A stretch of DNA of 64,000 bases from Chelydra serpentina (Eukaryota > Chordata > Testudines > Chelydridae): positions 15,051,501-15,115,500 of the forward strand of contig JBAIAC010000027.1 in the NCBI GenBank assembly GCA_037349315.1, in the 5' to 3' direction. The position numbers and the translations under genes were made by a program. The notes below the pieces were generated by a model that was not told where the DNA came from, made no database searches, and saw only the letters and a program-made list of their open reading frames with translations. How positions within the stretch are numbered: position 1 is the stretch's first letter; each line of letters starts with the position of its first letter. Below are positions 22,861-34,904 of this stretch, one piece after another.

Positions 22861-23207
22861 GATCTCCAGCAGAGCTGGGTGCCTATCTCAGAGAGGGGCA
22901 GGGCTTAGCAAACACCCCTGTTCTCAGCATCTCCCATTGGCTAGCTTAGGCAGCTCCCCACCTAGCAGGCTGGCTTTGGCAGCTTGCACTCTAAGGTGTC
23001 TCTCTCGCCCCATTCATTGTATAGGGAACCTAGGCGCCTCGCTCAGCCTAGGTGGGTCGCAGTGGTGTCCCTGTGGTTTTCTAGATACGTACCTAAGAGA
23101 GAGAGATCAGTGCTACTAAAATTCCAGCACGAAAGGGGAATTATTCCCTTCTAGTTACTGCAGGCCTAGCTTAAGGGTTATGCTGCCTGCCAATCAGGTA
23201 CCTAGAG

Positions 23208-23273
23208 AGACAAGCCGGGTGAGGTCATCTTTTATTTGCCCACCTTCTGTTGGTGAGACAAGCTTTCGAGCTA
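23208..23273 (+). repeat. Fragment of the 7687-type fold-back repeat
   Basis: AGAGAGACAAGCCGGGTGAG, then CATCTTTTATTTGCCCACCT and GTTGGTGAGACAAGCTTTCG match one arm of the repeat at 7687-7847. Single arm only. Confidence 0.6.
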
Positions 23274-26200
23274 ATTGGGTACCTAGCTATACAAGTTACA
23301 TCCATTGCAGGCCCAATAACTGACCGCCTGGGGAGGGAGTCCATTTTAAAAATCTGGCCTAGGCTTTCCAAACCAGCCTGGGACACATGGGCTAGAACCC
23401 TGCAACCCAACTAGAAGTGGTGGGTGGGGAATAAAAACGGACCCCATTGGGCTCGGTCAGCTCTTCTGCTCCTGCCCATAGGGTCCACACTACAGCGGCT
23501 GCGTGCCCTGTGCCTGCCGGCCACATTGCACTGTGGAGCGAGTGTCCCGTAGGACTCCCAGTGCCTCTCACTCCGCAGCGCACACAGAGCAAAGCACTGG
23601 GCGGAGGCTGGCAGGAGCAGGGTACCCATGACCCGCCGCACACAGCCACCTCTGTGCTGACCCCAGGGCTAGCGGGAGGAGAGCAGCCTACCCCACAGGC
23701 AGGAGGTGGCGGCCCTGGTGCTGACTTAAGTTCAGGACGGAGGGTTGGGTTGGGTTAGAAAACGATTTGATTTTCTTGGGCTTGGCTCAGGTTGGGTGAG
23801 CCTGGGTCCAGTTCAGGTCTGGGTCGGGCCTAAAAAGTAGGCCCGAGCAGACCTCTAATCAGGACACCCTTGGGAACCGGGTATCCAACCCCCCCACCCC
23901 CAAGCAGCTTTGAAATCTAGTCTCCAAGGATCATGAAGTCATTTGACTGTAACAAATCACCCTCTCTGGGTTGTTGCCTGCCTTTTGGAGGAGTGCCAGT
24001 CTTATCTTATTAAACCCTATCCAAAATACTTCAATGATGGGTCACACAGCTACATCCCATTGTTCAATGTCACAAAAAATACCTGCTCAAATGGTGTTAG
24101 AAGGCTGGTATTAAAGTGTGCCAGTTTAATTCAGCTGCATCAATCTGCCTTCATACCCCATGGATCTGTTAATTTGAACAGAGGCAGCTGTTTAATATAT
24201 TCACTTAAGAAACGATTTAGACGCTCCACTGGTAGTGTCCTCACGGGACACTGAAAAAGAAAACCCCGTCTGATTACATCTGTACATCATCACCTGCTGC
24301 AGTCGAACCAGGTTTGCTGCTGAAACCATTTTCTCAGATGATTTAGAGAAAGTGAACTGCGAAGCCCAGCCCTCCCTTAATACAATGCAAAGCTGAGGAG
24401 CCAAAGAAAAAGGGTAGAACTAGGAACAACACATATATGTTAACGTCATGCTCATCTCTGCAGAAGGGCTCTTCTCCACTCACCTTGCTGTACAGATACA
24501 ACCCCTTAACATAAAATGGAGGTGTATATACACACACACCCAGAGGAGAACATACCTCAGAGTGTCAGCATGGGGATGCCAGTCACTTGTAATTCACAGC
24601 GTTCTCCATTGGTACCTTGTTACAGATGGTATTTAATGGGCATGTTCATCATCGGGTTAATGTCACTGAGACAATTCACCTGAGAGAGGAAAACAAGCTG
24701 CCTGACTCCCCGAAGTCTTCCACAGTGTGCAGCATTTACACCTGGGCAGCGTGCAACGTCATCACCCAACTAGAGAAGCAGCATTTTACACTCCAGTGAC
24801 TGCACACAAGGTTCAAAGCAATGGAGAATCGGCCTCAAGGAAGATGTATAGCTTCAAAATAGCCTGAATATTTTAAACTGCAGTTCATGGGCCAGATCCT
24901 CAGCTAGTGTAAATTGGTGTCGCTCCCGGGAGTCACAGGAGTTGTGCCAATCTTCACCCGCTGAGGAAAAAGAAATGGATGGTTTTGAAGACCACACAGC
25001 TTTTAGAAGTTGTGGAATACTTAAAACCTGAACACAAGCTAACTGAAAACTGTGCTGATCAGCTGCCGCCACCACATGGAAACACTTTGAAAAGTAGTCT
25101 GGTCTGCTGAGAAAGGGGGAAAAAGTCAGCACACAAGCAATAATTTCTGTACTTCCCTTCCTTCAGTCGTTATTAGTGGATTTCCTTGTCTGACAAAAGA
25201 TCCCCGGGCCTGAGCCTCCATTGCTCTGCCACTGTGCAGTCATTTACACCACTGCAAAGTGGGGCGAAATATTACCAGATCAGAACGGGAGCAATCTACA
25301 CCCAATTGGTGCTGGTTTAAATGGCCACACAACGTGGCATAAATGGAGAATCAGGCTCTATGGTCCAGATCCTCACCGATATTAGACACGTAACCCCCAT
25401 TGCAATCAATCGGCATTAGGCACCTAAATACCTTTCAGGATCTGGGCCTGTATTTCATAATCATTCACCTGTCCTGGCTGCTTATCACTTGAAGCCACAA
25501 ACCTCTGTTTTGCAATAGCACTGTTGGTTGCTGTGGAATAACTGGCTAGATTCTGACTTTAAGCATAGCCTTAAGCAAGGAGTGGTGTGTAGGCTGCCCC
25601 AATGCAGCATTTTGTGCCTCAAGCCAGGTCCGGATGAGGGTTTAATGGGTGATGTAACTATGTGTTAGCTGACACGAGCTAACCAGCACCTTCCAGCAGT
25701 TCAGTGTAGACACGGCACATTGCCTTGAACCTGTGCTAACCTGGTTGTGTTAAAACCTAGGCTTCAACTCAACCCAGTTTAGCCTATGTTAGAAGCTACA
25801 TGTGAGAACCTACATGCTAGTGAGTAACATGCAACAGATGTTAGTCACCTTGTTTAATACACTACTGGAAGGTGCTCAGATACTACTTATACAAGAACCT
25901 ATGCAGAACAGAATAGATTTTGAATGCAATTGTGACTTATATCAAAACTTACTCTCTTTTGAGTTAGTTTAATTCTTCAAGAAAACTGAAGGAACAAGAC
26001 TTATTCAGGTCTAATAATCCAACCAACTGAAAATTCTCATTGGTTCCTTAGCAGTTTCCTAGGTATTCGTCATATTATCTCGGAGAGAAAGCAAGATTTC
26101 TATGCCATATCCGGCCAACAGCTTGAGTCTCTCAAGAGGTTGTTGACAAACTCATTTCACTGAAATGTTTTGCCAAGTGTCTCCTCACAAATGGATTCTG

Positions 26201-26884
26201 GGTTCTGAATAAAAGCCCAGATGCTGTTTATGCTGCTTCTCCAGTGTCTCGGTATGCTATATTTTAAAAATGATTTGAATCAAAGCTCTCATTCTTTAAT
26301 TAAACTTCATTTAGCTGCCATCTGTCTGAGATCAAAATGGTTTCATGTTTTGCAACTCTTAATAAGGATTGTTATTGGATTTACAGACACACACAAAATC
26401 ACCAAACTCTTTCAAAAGTAATAAATGAGAAACGTGGCTGAAGTGTTAGGATCCGCATCTTCAGTGTTCTAATTGCAATGAAAGAGATTCCATTCAGTAT
26501 GTCATCATGTATAGACAAAAGCTGTGTGTAAAAATACACCACAAATGAAAAGATTAAGATTATGGAAATTGCTGGAATTATATCTGACTGTAAACACCAA
26601 TAAAGCAATCATCATCGCTTTTCTAAAGGGGAAAGGTTAGAATTCACTTTTCAAATGCCTCCATGTTCCAAAATAACACAATGATGGAAGTTTTCAAAGT
26701 GAGGCATATTTTCAGTGGGACTGAGCTCCTGTAGACTTCATTGGAAATTATTGGGGTTCATCACTTCTAAAAATAAAGTTAGTGTATCGCAGTAGCAGCT
26801 AATAAGCCTCAACCAAGATCAGGACCTCATTGCGCTGGGAGCTGTACATACTCATAGTAAGATGACAGTCTTTGTTCCAAAGAG
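23274..26884. other. Anonymous intergenic DNA
   Basis: No exon recognised. Short scattered copies of the GATCCTCAGCTAGTGTAAAT-type MITE (near 24895) and a short GCCCGAGCAGACCTCT end near 23841 are repeat remnants. Confidence 0.45.
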
Positions 26885-27090
26885 ACGACAATCTAAATAG
26901 ACAAGACAGAGATTCTCATACTATCCTCATTTTAAAGATCAGGAATTGAGCCTGAGAAAGAGCAAGTGGTGTGGCCAGGGTCACAAAGGAAATTATGAAA
27001 GATCATGGAACTGAGCCCAGACCTCCTGGGTCCCAGTCCAGTGCCTGAACTGCAAGACCATTCTCCCTCCGAGCAAGCCGCTTTCATTGA
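26885..27090 (-). repeat. MIR-like SINE, reverse orientation
   Basis: CCTCATTTTAAAGATCAGGA, GGTGTGGCCAGGGTCACA and CCCAGACCTCCTGGGTCCCA follow the reverse MIR order. Diverged. Confidence 0.6.
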
Positions 27091-27557
27091 GAGGTTCCTA
27101 AATAGGGAGTCAGGCGCCCAGTTTTTGGTACCCAAGTTAGAAATTATTGGTCCAATAGCCTAGTAATGCATACCTGTGTTATTGTATTTCCTTCTACCCA
27201 ATGAAGTGAAAGGGAAGTGAAATAGAAAGTAACAGGGGAAAAGAAATGGTGGAGATAAAAAAGGAGGGAGGAATTGTCCATTTAAAATGTATTTAACACG
27301 AACAACTCCTTCATAGCGGCACTTCCACTGGGAGCAATTCGGAAAGGACAGAGCTTGGAAGCTGAAAGAGGGCAACAGCTTCACCACCAGCTTTTCAGCT
27401 TCTGAATAATCTCTGACGGGATAAGTGCACACTGAGCGTCTGAACATACGGCTAAGGACATCCCAGGATCAGGCCCTTGGGTCCTGGGCAGAAATTACTG
27501 GTAAAATTGTTTTGTTCCTTCCTTGTCGCCCGGTACAAGAGATAACGCAGGGTCTTT

Positions 27558-27660
27558 TTTCCACTGCTTGCATCCGAAGAAGTGGGTATTGACCCACGAA
27601 AGCTTATGCTTCAATACCTCTGTTAGTCTATAAGGTGCCACAGGACCCTTTGTCGCTTCT
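27558..27660. mobile_element. Short insertion with 11-bp target duplication
   Basis: 103 bp almost identical to part of the right arm of the fold-back at 4429-4763 (one C/T difference in CTTATGCTTC), flanked by GCAGGGTCTTT direct repeats (27547-27557 and 27661-27671). Both ends are internal to the family sequence and both junctions show microhomology (TTT and GCAG). Confidence 0.85.
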
Positions 27661-27671
27661 GCAGGGTCTTT

Positions 27672-30199
27672 ACTGTTTGTCAGCTTTTTTCCATTTCAGC
27701 TCAGGCACGTTATTACAGTAAGTGCATGCAGGGGAAGTGCACCCATTCTGGTGGATGTTAGCCCTCCGGGGACAAACAGGAGCATTTGAATCATGGCCCT
27801 GGGTTATGAGGGGTCCCTTTTCAGAAGCACCGCTGTGGTGTAATTCTGAACAGACACGGAGGCGAGGCATGGCCATAAGGTTGACTGGAGATCGGCCCAT
27901 GACACGGCCATTTCCTGATTCCCTGTGTGACTCCTCACTGGTAATCAAGAGGCTTTTCCCCTTTCAAGCCTTTATGATTCCATTACAGTTTTTGGACCCA
28001 ATTCATCCCTAGTGTAACTCTGACGTCTGTTTATCCTAATTTAACGCCACTGACTCAATTTAACCCTTGGGTTTTAATACAAGTAACTAAGGCCCCATGA
28101 ACTGTGCAGTACATTAGACCTAAATTCTGCAAACAGCACCATTCCATGTATGCAAAAGAACAGCAAGGAAATCTGTGGGAAACTTGGAACGATACAGTAA
28201 AGCTTCCTTTATTACAAAGACGCAGTAATCTTTAGTTTTACTGAACTGAATTTTTAAAATGAAAGTCACAATGTCATGAATCCATCTTTATTAGCAGGCA
28301 CCTAGATGGCTTGGTTTGATTCGACAATAAATTTCAGAAAAGGAAATTAATTTTGTGTGAAATTTTGTTTCTAATTGGTGATATTCTGGGTTTAGGTAGC
28401 AACCAGACGGAAGACTTGAAATGTACATGTCAGCTGTTCTGATGTGAAACTGAACTTCTAACTGGGCTCAGTGATACAGCTCTTTGCCCTTCCTTTCATT
28501 GTTGGCTTTGTGCCTTTTCTTGAGTTGGTTGTGGAGGAGGTTGTTTCTTGTTATAATTTGCATCTAACTCAGCAGTGACTGGAGGTCAAGGAAATCGATA
28601 TAAAATCCCAAGAGCTTTCAAACAATTCAAGGTATGATCAAACGTGTCTCTGTGGGAAGTGAAAAGACCAGTATTAAAGTAGAAAGATGTGAAGCCCTTA
28701 ATACAAAAAGGTGGCTTAGGTCTTCCAAATACAGAAGCATATTATATTGTAAAAGGGTATTCACAACTATCTTCTCTTCTTGGATCAGGTACCTTCCTTC
28801 CTTCTTAAGATACATTTAGACGCTCTAGAAATGCACCTGCTTGAATTCAGTGCTACCAACCTGCCAGTGGAAAAAGCTGGCTAACCCAATAGTGAAGTAT
28901 AGCAAGGATGTCTGGGTACGAGCACCAACATTGAGAAATGGTTTTCCAAAATTAACCCATCATTCTTCAGTCTGGAACTATACTAAAAACAAACTGGGGG
29001 GTTAGCTTCCTTTATTGGGAAGAATGGGGATGCATCTGTGGAGGATTTATATCTGAAGGACCTGCCATCATTGTTGCCAGTTGGTTTTTAACTTGAGAAG
29101 CAATTAACAGCTGAGATTTCACAGAGCGTCAAGTTATCTGCATTTATGTTTAACTAGAGCACTTGAGCCATCTTCTTTCAGTATTACAGTTTGCATCTTC
29201 CTCTTGGTTAATCTCAAAGCCATATATAATGATTCTAGTCTATTCAAGTTATGATACAATCATTGCTGTATTATCTGAGCACCTGACCTACCTTGACTAT
29301 CATATCCTACTTGTGCTTTTCAATCCCTCGCCTACATGTGAGTGCATGTTAAATAAGTGCTTTGATGAGACACATTGGCCACCAATATTAGAGTGTACAA
29401 CCGTAATCTGCAAATGAGACTGCAGCAATTTAAAATGATTTACTGGCGTTTACTGCCAAGTGGACAATGTCATGTGCTGAAAGAATGGGAATCAAGGTAG
29501 TAATTTGACACATTACTTAAAATGTCCTAATGGTAGAACTTTTTATTCACAGGTTATAGAAATAGTCTAGTATCATATGTCACTAGATGAGGCAGAACTA
29601 TAGCTACCTACCTGAGTTTTCTTCAATCCATGAGACTCCAAAGCTTTTAAAAAATGGATTGCAACCGCCTTGGTTAAGACATTGATCCTTAGGAAATGAA
29701 TACGCTCTTATGGTTTTAAAAGACTGGTAAATTTATACAGCAGACATGGCTTCATTTTATTTATGATCTGAGGGTAGAATTCTCCCTTGTTTCAGAGGGC
29801 CAGCACTAATTCCATGCACCTCTCAAATCCCAAAATTGGGCTTAAGTGGGATGTAAGTGATGCCTGGGCCACATACAGGCTTTCTGCCCAGAGATTCATT
29901 TCATCCAGGATGATTAAATTGAGGAATTCCGTGAGCTCTCGGAATAATTTCTCTCTGATTTAAGGAACAATAGACATGTGCAAATGACAGGCATGTGAGA
30001 CAGCTGAGGAAGTGTTGTCAAGGTAGTAATCCAGGAACCGATGGTCATACAAAGCAAGACCCCTTTAACCTGCCCTGGTGGGCTAAAGAATCCTTAAAGT
30101 GGGCTTACATGTCATCTTCTACTCACCTTAAAGCCCCTGTATGCTGCTAGAGTGGTGTAAATGGGCCTGAGCGTAAATGGGAATCCAGGCCCCGTTCTT
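27672..30199. other. Intergenic DNA downstream of GTF2IRD1
   Basis: No exon or classified repeat recognised with confidence. Confidence 0.45.
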
Positions 30200-30677
30200 T
30201 GTTTCTGTCAAGTGTTTATTCATCCATACTTCACGTTGTAATTTTGTGCCGATGTTTCAATATCAATCAAGAAAAGTTTTTTTTTTTTTAAACTGTTGAC
30301 TGAAGTCTGAAGACACCAGTGGCAAATGAAGCATGACAACCGTGTGTCAAAAATCGGGTTCAAACTCTAGACACTACCCATTTTATTGTGGAGCTCAGGC
30401 ACGATGAGGTATGCTGCTGTCCATCAGAAGGTGCTCTTCTGTATTTATTTTTTACCTATCATGGATTTCATCAGTAATACAAATAATAAAATAAATACTG
30501 TTAAGAGCAAGGCAACACTTTTTACTTTTATTTAAAAAGGCCTTGATGGCAGGAATATAGTGTAAAAATCATTGGAAAAACTAAAAGGCATTGATACATA
30601 TTAGAATATACACTTTTTACATAAATTACATTTATTTATTTATTCTGTCATTTGAGGTTCTGATTCAGTATTGAGGT
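30200..30677 (-). terminator. GTF2IRD1: Probable GTF2IRD1 3' UTR with candidate poly(A) signals
   Basis: Read on the minus strand, AATAAA occurs three times in an overlapping cluster at 30631-30644, only 34-47 nt after the stop codon, and again at 30527-30532, 30444-30449 and 30215-30220. The sequence is A/T-rich without another ORF or recognised repeat. I cannot tell which signal is used; the first cluster would give an unusually short 3' UTR. The lower boundary given here is only the last candidate signal considered. Confidence 0.5.
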
Positions 30678-30746
30678 CTAATAGTTAATAGGTCCTGGAA
30701 TCTGGACATTTAGACCACCGTAGTCTAACATGTACATGGGCCATTG
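30678..30746 (-). CDS. GTF2IRD1: GTF2IRD1 terminal coding exon with stop codon
   Basis: After the acceptor CTCTTTCAG the minus strand encodes [19 protein letters not shown] plus INY and a TAG stop at 30678-30680, 22 codons in all. The human tail as I recall it is QWPMYMVDYAGLNVQLPGP followed by LNY, so four residues differ and the length is identical. The upstream exon ends on a complete codon, so the phase is 0. The stop fixes the end of the protein. The 3' untranslated region continues to lower coordinates. With no further exon after the stop there is no expected nonsense-mediated decay. Confidence 0.97.
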   Translation of the reverse strand, partial: QWPMYMLDYGGLNVQIPGPINY

Positions 30747-31981
30747 CTGAAAGAGAAAGAGGGGGCGGGGAGAAAATGCTGTTAGGACAAAATATTCTTC
30801 AAAAACATGCATTGATCAAGTTTGTCACGCTCACACACAGGGCAAGTCTTCCAATTTCCACGTAAGATTTTCTTTTTAAATAAGAAAATAAAACACCATC
30901 AAACCGACTCAAAATAACTTCTAAATATATTAATATTTTTGCTTTTTTAAAAAAAATTATGCTTGAAATAATAATTGCTAATAAATAACTAAGGCCAGTT
31001 CCTTAGCTAGAATAGATCCATGAATCTCCATTGATGTCGGTTCTTTGAGTTTCTACTTCAAGGACATTTTAGCTTCACCCCTCTCCCAAAATATTCACCT
31101 TTTCATACATATAAAAAACAAAACAAAGAGCCATCATACAACATAATGGCCAAAGCACATAGAAAGCTGGAGCATGTTAATAGTGCGTCCCTGAGTTTGA
31201 CAGGGCTGGTTTATGAAATAATGCAGCTGGTTATGAGTTGGGGACTTTTTTAGATCCTTCAGATTTGTGTCTGGGACCCGTGAAGTATCTTCACAGGTGG
31301 AGAACCCTGCACTCCGTGACATAACCCTTGCCACACAGTGCTCCTTGTGTAGTGCTGACGGGAGGAGAAGGGTGTGGGGCGCATGCAAGGGAGAAAGGTG
31401 ACTACATTGTAACTTGCCTCTTCCAGAGGCAAATCCTGGAAAGTGCTGCCATCAAGTCTATTGGAGCTGAAAGGGCTGAGAGTGTGCTGCACCTTGCAGG
31501 ACTGAGTCACCAATGTGACAATGCCAAACGAGAGCTCCATGCGTTTGCGAGGAGGGTCAGGCATTGGAATGGCTGCTCTCTGTGATGTGTTCACCTCTCA
31601 AGGCAGGACACCAAGTCATTCTTGCCCTGGCCACCACTACCTTCCCCTGAGCAGCATCAGTATATCGCGAAGGAGGCTTCACTGATGGACACTGGCAGAG
31701 GCCAGCCCATGGCAGCCCTGCAGGGCATGCTGAATTGGTGCAGGGGAGCTGCCGTGTGGCCTCTCGGCTCTGCTGATGAGCCAGCTCTTCCCAGAGGCAA
31801 CAGAGGGACAGTGGCTCAAAAGCAGGCATTCCCCTTCTTTAACAGACCTGGTGTCGCCATTCTAAGTTAGGGGTTTTTAGCATTTCTAGGGCCAGTGAAG
31901 GAAAGCGATGAAGGCTGGTAGGGGAAGAACCCTGAGCTAGACAGAGGTGCAGGAACTTGGTTGACATTTAAAAGGCTTTAC

Positions 31982-32118
31982 CACAAGTGAGATCTGATTT
32001 GTTGAAGATGTGGACTCCATATTGGAAGAGGAGGAAGAGGAAGATGACGATGAGGATGATATCAAGTTCCCTTCAGAGATCCTCTTCCGCTTTCGTTTGG
32101 GAACACTGTTGTCTTTTT
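31982..32118 (-). CDS. GTF2IRD1: GTF2IRD1 exon: basic motif and serine tract
   Basis: A 137-nt exon with CTCTTCAG acceptor and GTAAAG donor on the minus strand. It reads [17 protein letters not shown], then twelve consecutive serines, then a short Ser/Thr-rich stretch ending [14 protein letters not shown] is a typical monopartite nuclear localisation signal; the adjacent serine run and ISEG sequence match the C-terminal region of GTF2IRD1 that in mammals carries SUMO and phosphorylation sites (family knowledge). The serine codons are mixed (TCA, TCC, TCG, TCT), so it is an old amino-acid tract and not a fresh trinucleotide expansion, although short GGA/AGA runs on the plus strand could still let it vary in length. 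Confidence 0.96.
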
Positions 32119-33035
32119 CTGAAGAGGAGGATGGGAAAGAAATGGGTTATCTGAACGGCTGTTTCTCCGGCTTAGGAATGGAAGCCAACACCACACTGAG
32201 TCCCTTTCAAGGCCCTGGGCGTAGAGCATAACTGGTTTCACACCCAAGACATAATACAAAATAAATGTATCTTCAGAGGCTTTTCCCTTGCCTCCACCAG
32301 CCAGGGAAAAGAGAACACACCCTTTCCCTCTGCCCCCTGAGCCTAGCTTCCTCTTTCTTATATATCCTGCTCAGCCCTGTGATAGGCACGGACCCGTAAC
32401 CCTCTGCAGGCTGCTTCACCTTGCCATGGTCAGGCTTGAGTTGTCTAGTCCCAGAATACATCTTAGGGCATTTAGGTCCCTGTGCCCCTCTGATCCGTAG
32501 CCTTCCTGCTGAGAGATTGCAAACCTGGAAGCTAGTCGCATTGGTGGCTTTAGTGAAATGGGGCCATGTCCAGTAGGACTTGGATTGAGAGCACGGACTC
32601 CTCTCAAGCACAGTACGTGATTCCATCTTTGCATAGTATGAAACAGTATTAGGGCTCAGATTTTCAAAGCCATCTTGGAGGGAGTTATTCAGCAACAGCC
32701 ATTAAAATTAATGGGAAGGGCATTCAAATCCCCATGGCGACTGAAAATCTTAGTCTAAAACTACAGCCCCCGTTTCCCTCTCTCACACAGCCTCAGGAAA
32801 GCTGCTGAAGTAAAGCCAAACCCGCGAGTTTTCCTTCCCGGGTAGACCCCAGACTTTGTCTCAGGCCCCAGTTGGGTGATGAGATGGAGAGAATTAGGAA
32901 GACAAACATCAGCCTAACTAGCCTGCTCTATTTTCGTTTGAAAGCTGGAGTCTGGCCTCCTGTGTATTTTGCGCCGCAATCTGTTTTGCTTTGCAGTTTT
33001 CTCCACTGGAAGGAGAGTTTTAGCATGGAGCTTAC

Positions 33036-33073
33036 CTGTTTGTTTGGCCTCAGTGCATATTTCAGCAAACGGC
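33036..33073 (-). CDS. GTF2IRD1: GTF2IRD1 38-nt micro-exon after the last repeat
   Basis: Only 38 nt: one nucleotide, 12 codons (PFAEICTEAKQT) and one nucleotide. The acceptor is CTTACGCAG and the donor GTAAGC on the minus strand. The first G completes the Gln codon left open at 36472 and the last G completes a Glu codon with 32118. The segment corresponds to the human PFAEICNDAK stretch directly after the final repeat; the second half (TEAKQT) is more diverged than the repeat itself. An exon this short falls below most gene-finder thresholds and could be missed in automatic annotation. Confidence 0.93.
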
Positions 33074-34904
33074 CTGCGTAAGAAACAAGGTGGAGATTAG
33101 CGCTTGTGAACGGTTAGGGCACAGAAGTTCTTTATCCCTTGCGTATCTAACCATCTCCTCGTGGCGTTTCCTCTGTCTCACGTGTGTTTGGAGGCAGACT
33201 GTACTAGGGCATGGGACCGTCTCCTCTGGCAGCCTGCCCAGAATGCTCCCCATCTAGGGCGGAGCACAGGGCAGACCGAGTCCTCTGCACAGAGCGTTAT
33301 TAGCCTTAGGAAAATGCCGTGAAAATTGCTCCTCTGGACATCTAAGCAATTCTTTGCACCTTGTTGGGCTCCGGGATCCCACGGCAACCCCTTGGGCACA
33401 TTTTCCCAGTGGCCACCAGACAGGATCAGGAGAAGAGGTCAAAGGTCAAGGCCAGAGAGTGTGTTTCCTGGACATGCTCCCTCCAGCCCTGCAGATGCCT
33501 GCCTCTTTTGCAAGCAGGATGAGGACGAAGAAACAGAGTCCCCGAGAGAAGGCTGGCTCCCTGGGCAGTATTCCTGGGGAGTGAGCCCTCCTGGCATAGG
33601 GGTAAGGTCCAGACCTCGTGTACTGAGCAGACCCCAGACTGTGGGTCCCTCCCCTTCCCCTTTGGAAGAGCAGGTAGGAGAGGAGTCCGACAGTAACACG
33701 CACTGTACAGCATGGCTCTCTTGGTACCGGCAGGACTTCAGACCCACTGCTCACAGTGTGTGGATACAGCTTTCAGCTGGCCAGCGGCCTCCAGCAATGA
33801 ACGGGCAGAAACCAGATCCATCAGCACCCTTTCCAGGCGGCCACCGCCCACTCTCATGCATTCAGCCCCACAGTCACCAGGTTCCCCCACCCAGCTCTAA
33901 GGTGGCGCTAGGCTTCTCAGGGGAGATACGCAGAGCACATTCTAATCTCCACCCCGGAGTCCTTCCCCATCCCACACAGGCACCAGCAGCCGCATCTCAG
34001 AGGACTCCTCTCTGAGCAGGAGTTCCCCAACAGCGCCCTGAGCCTCTGACAATAGCATCCCCCTAAGAAAGACTCTTCTAAGCCTCTGTGAAAAACACCA
34101 GGCAAAAAGGAAACATTTGGAAGCCCATTCTGCTTCCTCCTTAGACAACTGGAGCTACAGGTTGCCACAGGAAAAACCCAGAAGGCCTACACAGGCCAAA
34201 ATACTCCTTAACTCAGAATCCCAGACTACCCAGGATCAATCCTCTTTGCTCATCCACGCACAAATCCAGCAACGAAAGGAGGAGGAGGAACAGGCCATCT
34301 TTCCCACCTAGCTCCTCAAGGGAGGAGAACCTTCACGGGTCAAACCAGGGCAACCAGAAGAGGAGATACACAAATGCCTGTTTACACACCTCACTTGTTC
34401 AATACAGGGTTAAAGAGAGCTTAGTACTCTACACATCCAACCTGAAACCACTCCAGAACCAGAGACAGTCAGAAACGCCTGAGGTCTCAGAGTCCAAGGT
34501 TTGGCAGGCCTCCCAAGCACCACAAAGACAAAGCAAAGTTCACTGCAATAATGTTGGGTTTGAAGCGTTCAAGAAAGGAAATTGGCAGGGAAGGATATAG
34601 AGACATATTAGAAACAAGCTCTAAAATTCCTCCAGGCTACGTATTTCATGTAGCCCAATGGTGCTCAACCTATGGTACGTTTAGCAGAAATTGTACATCA
34701 AACGGGTGATCAGAATAAGAATCCACTCTAACTACTCTGAGTAAAATTGCAATGTTGGCACACTGAGTTCTTTTGAGTTTTAGATCTATGGTAGGGCTGC
34801 AAATCAGACTTGCTGAGACAATATCAGCTGATTCTAAATGGACCAGCCCAAAGCATTTTCAGTGCCTCAGACAATCTTTAGCTATGAGGACATGAATATA
34901 ACCC

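Noticed and set aside
22640..23119. 159-codon plus-strand ORF
   Set aside because: Begins in a tRNA-like repeat and shows no domain.
27546..27565. Poly(A) tail on the minus strand of the 103-bp insertion
   Set aside because: The six T bases are explained by three T of the target repeat plus three T of the family sequence; no extra A tail is needed.
33326..34015. 229-codon plus-strand ORF in a GTF2IRD1 intron
   Set aside because: Pro/Ser/Arg-rich, no domain or family resemblance, several overlapping ORFs in other frames; a low-stop GC-rich stretch.
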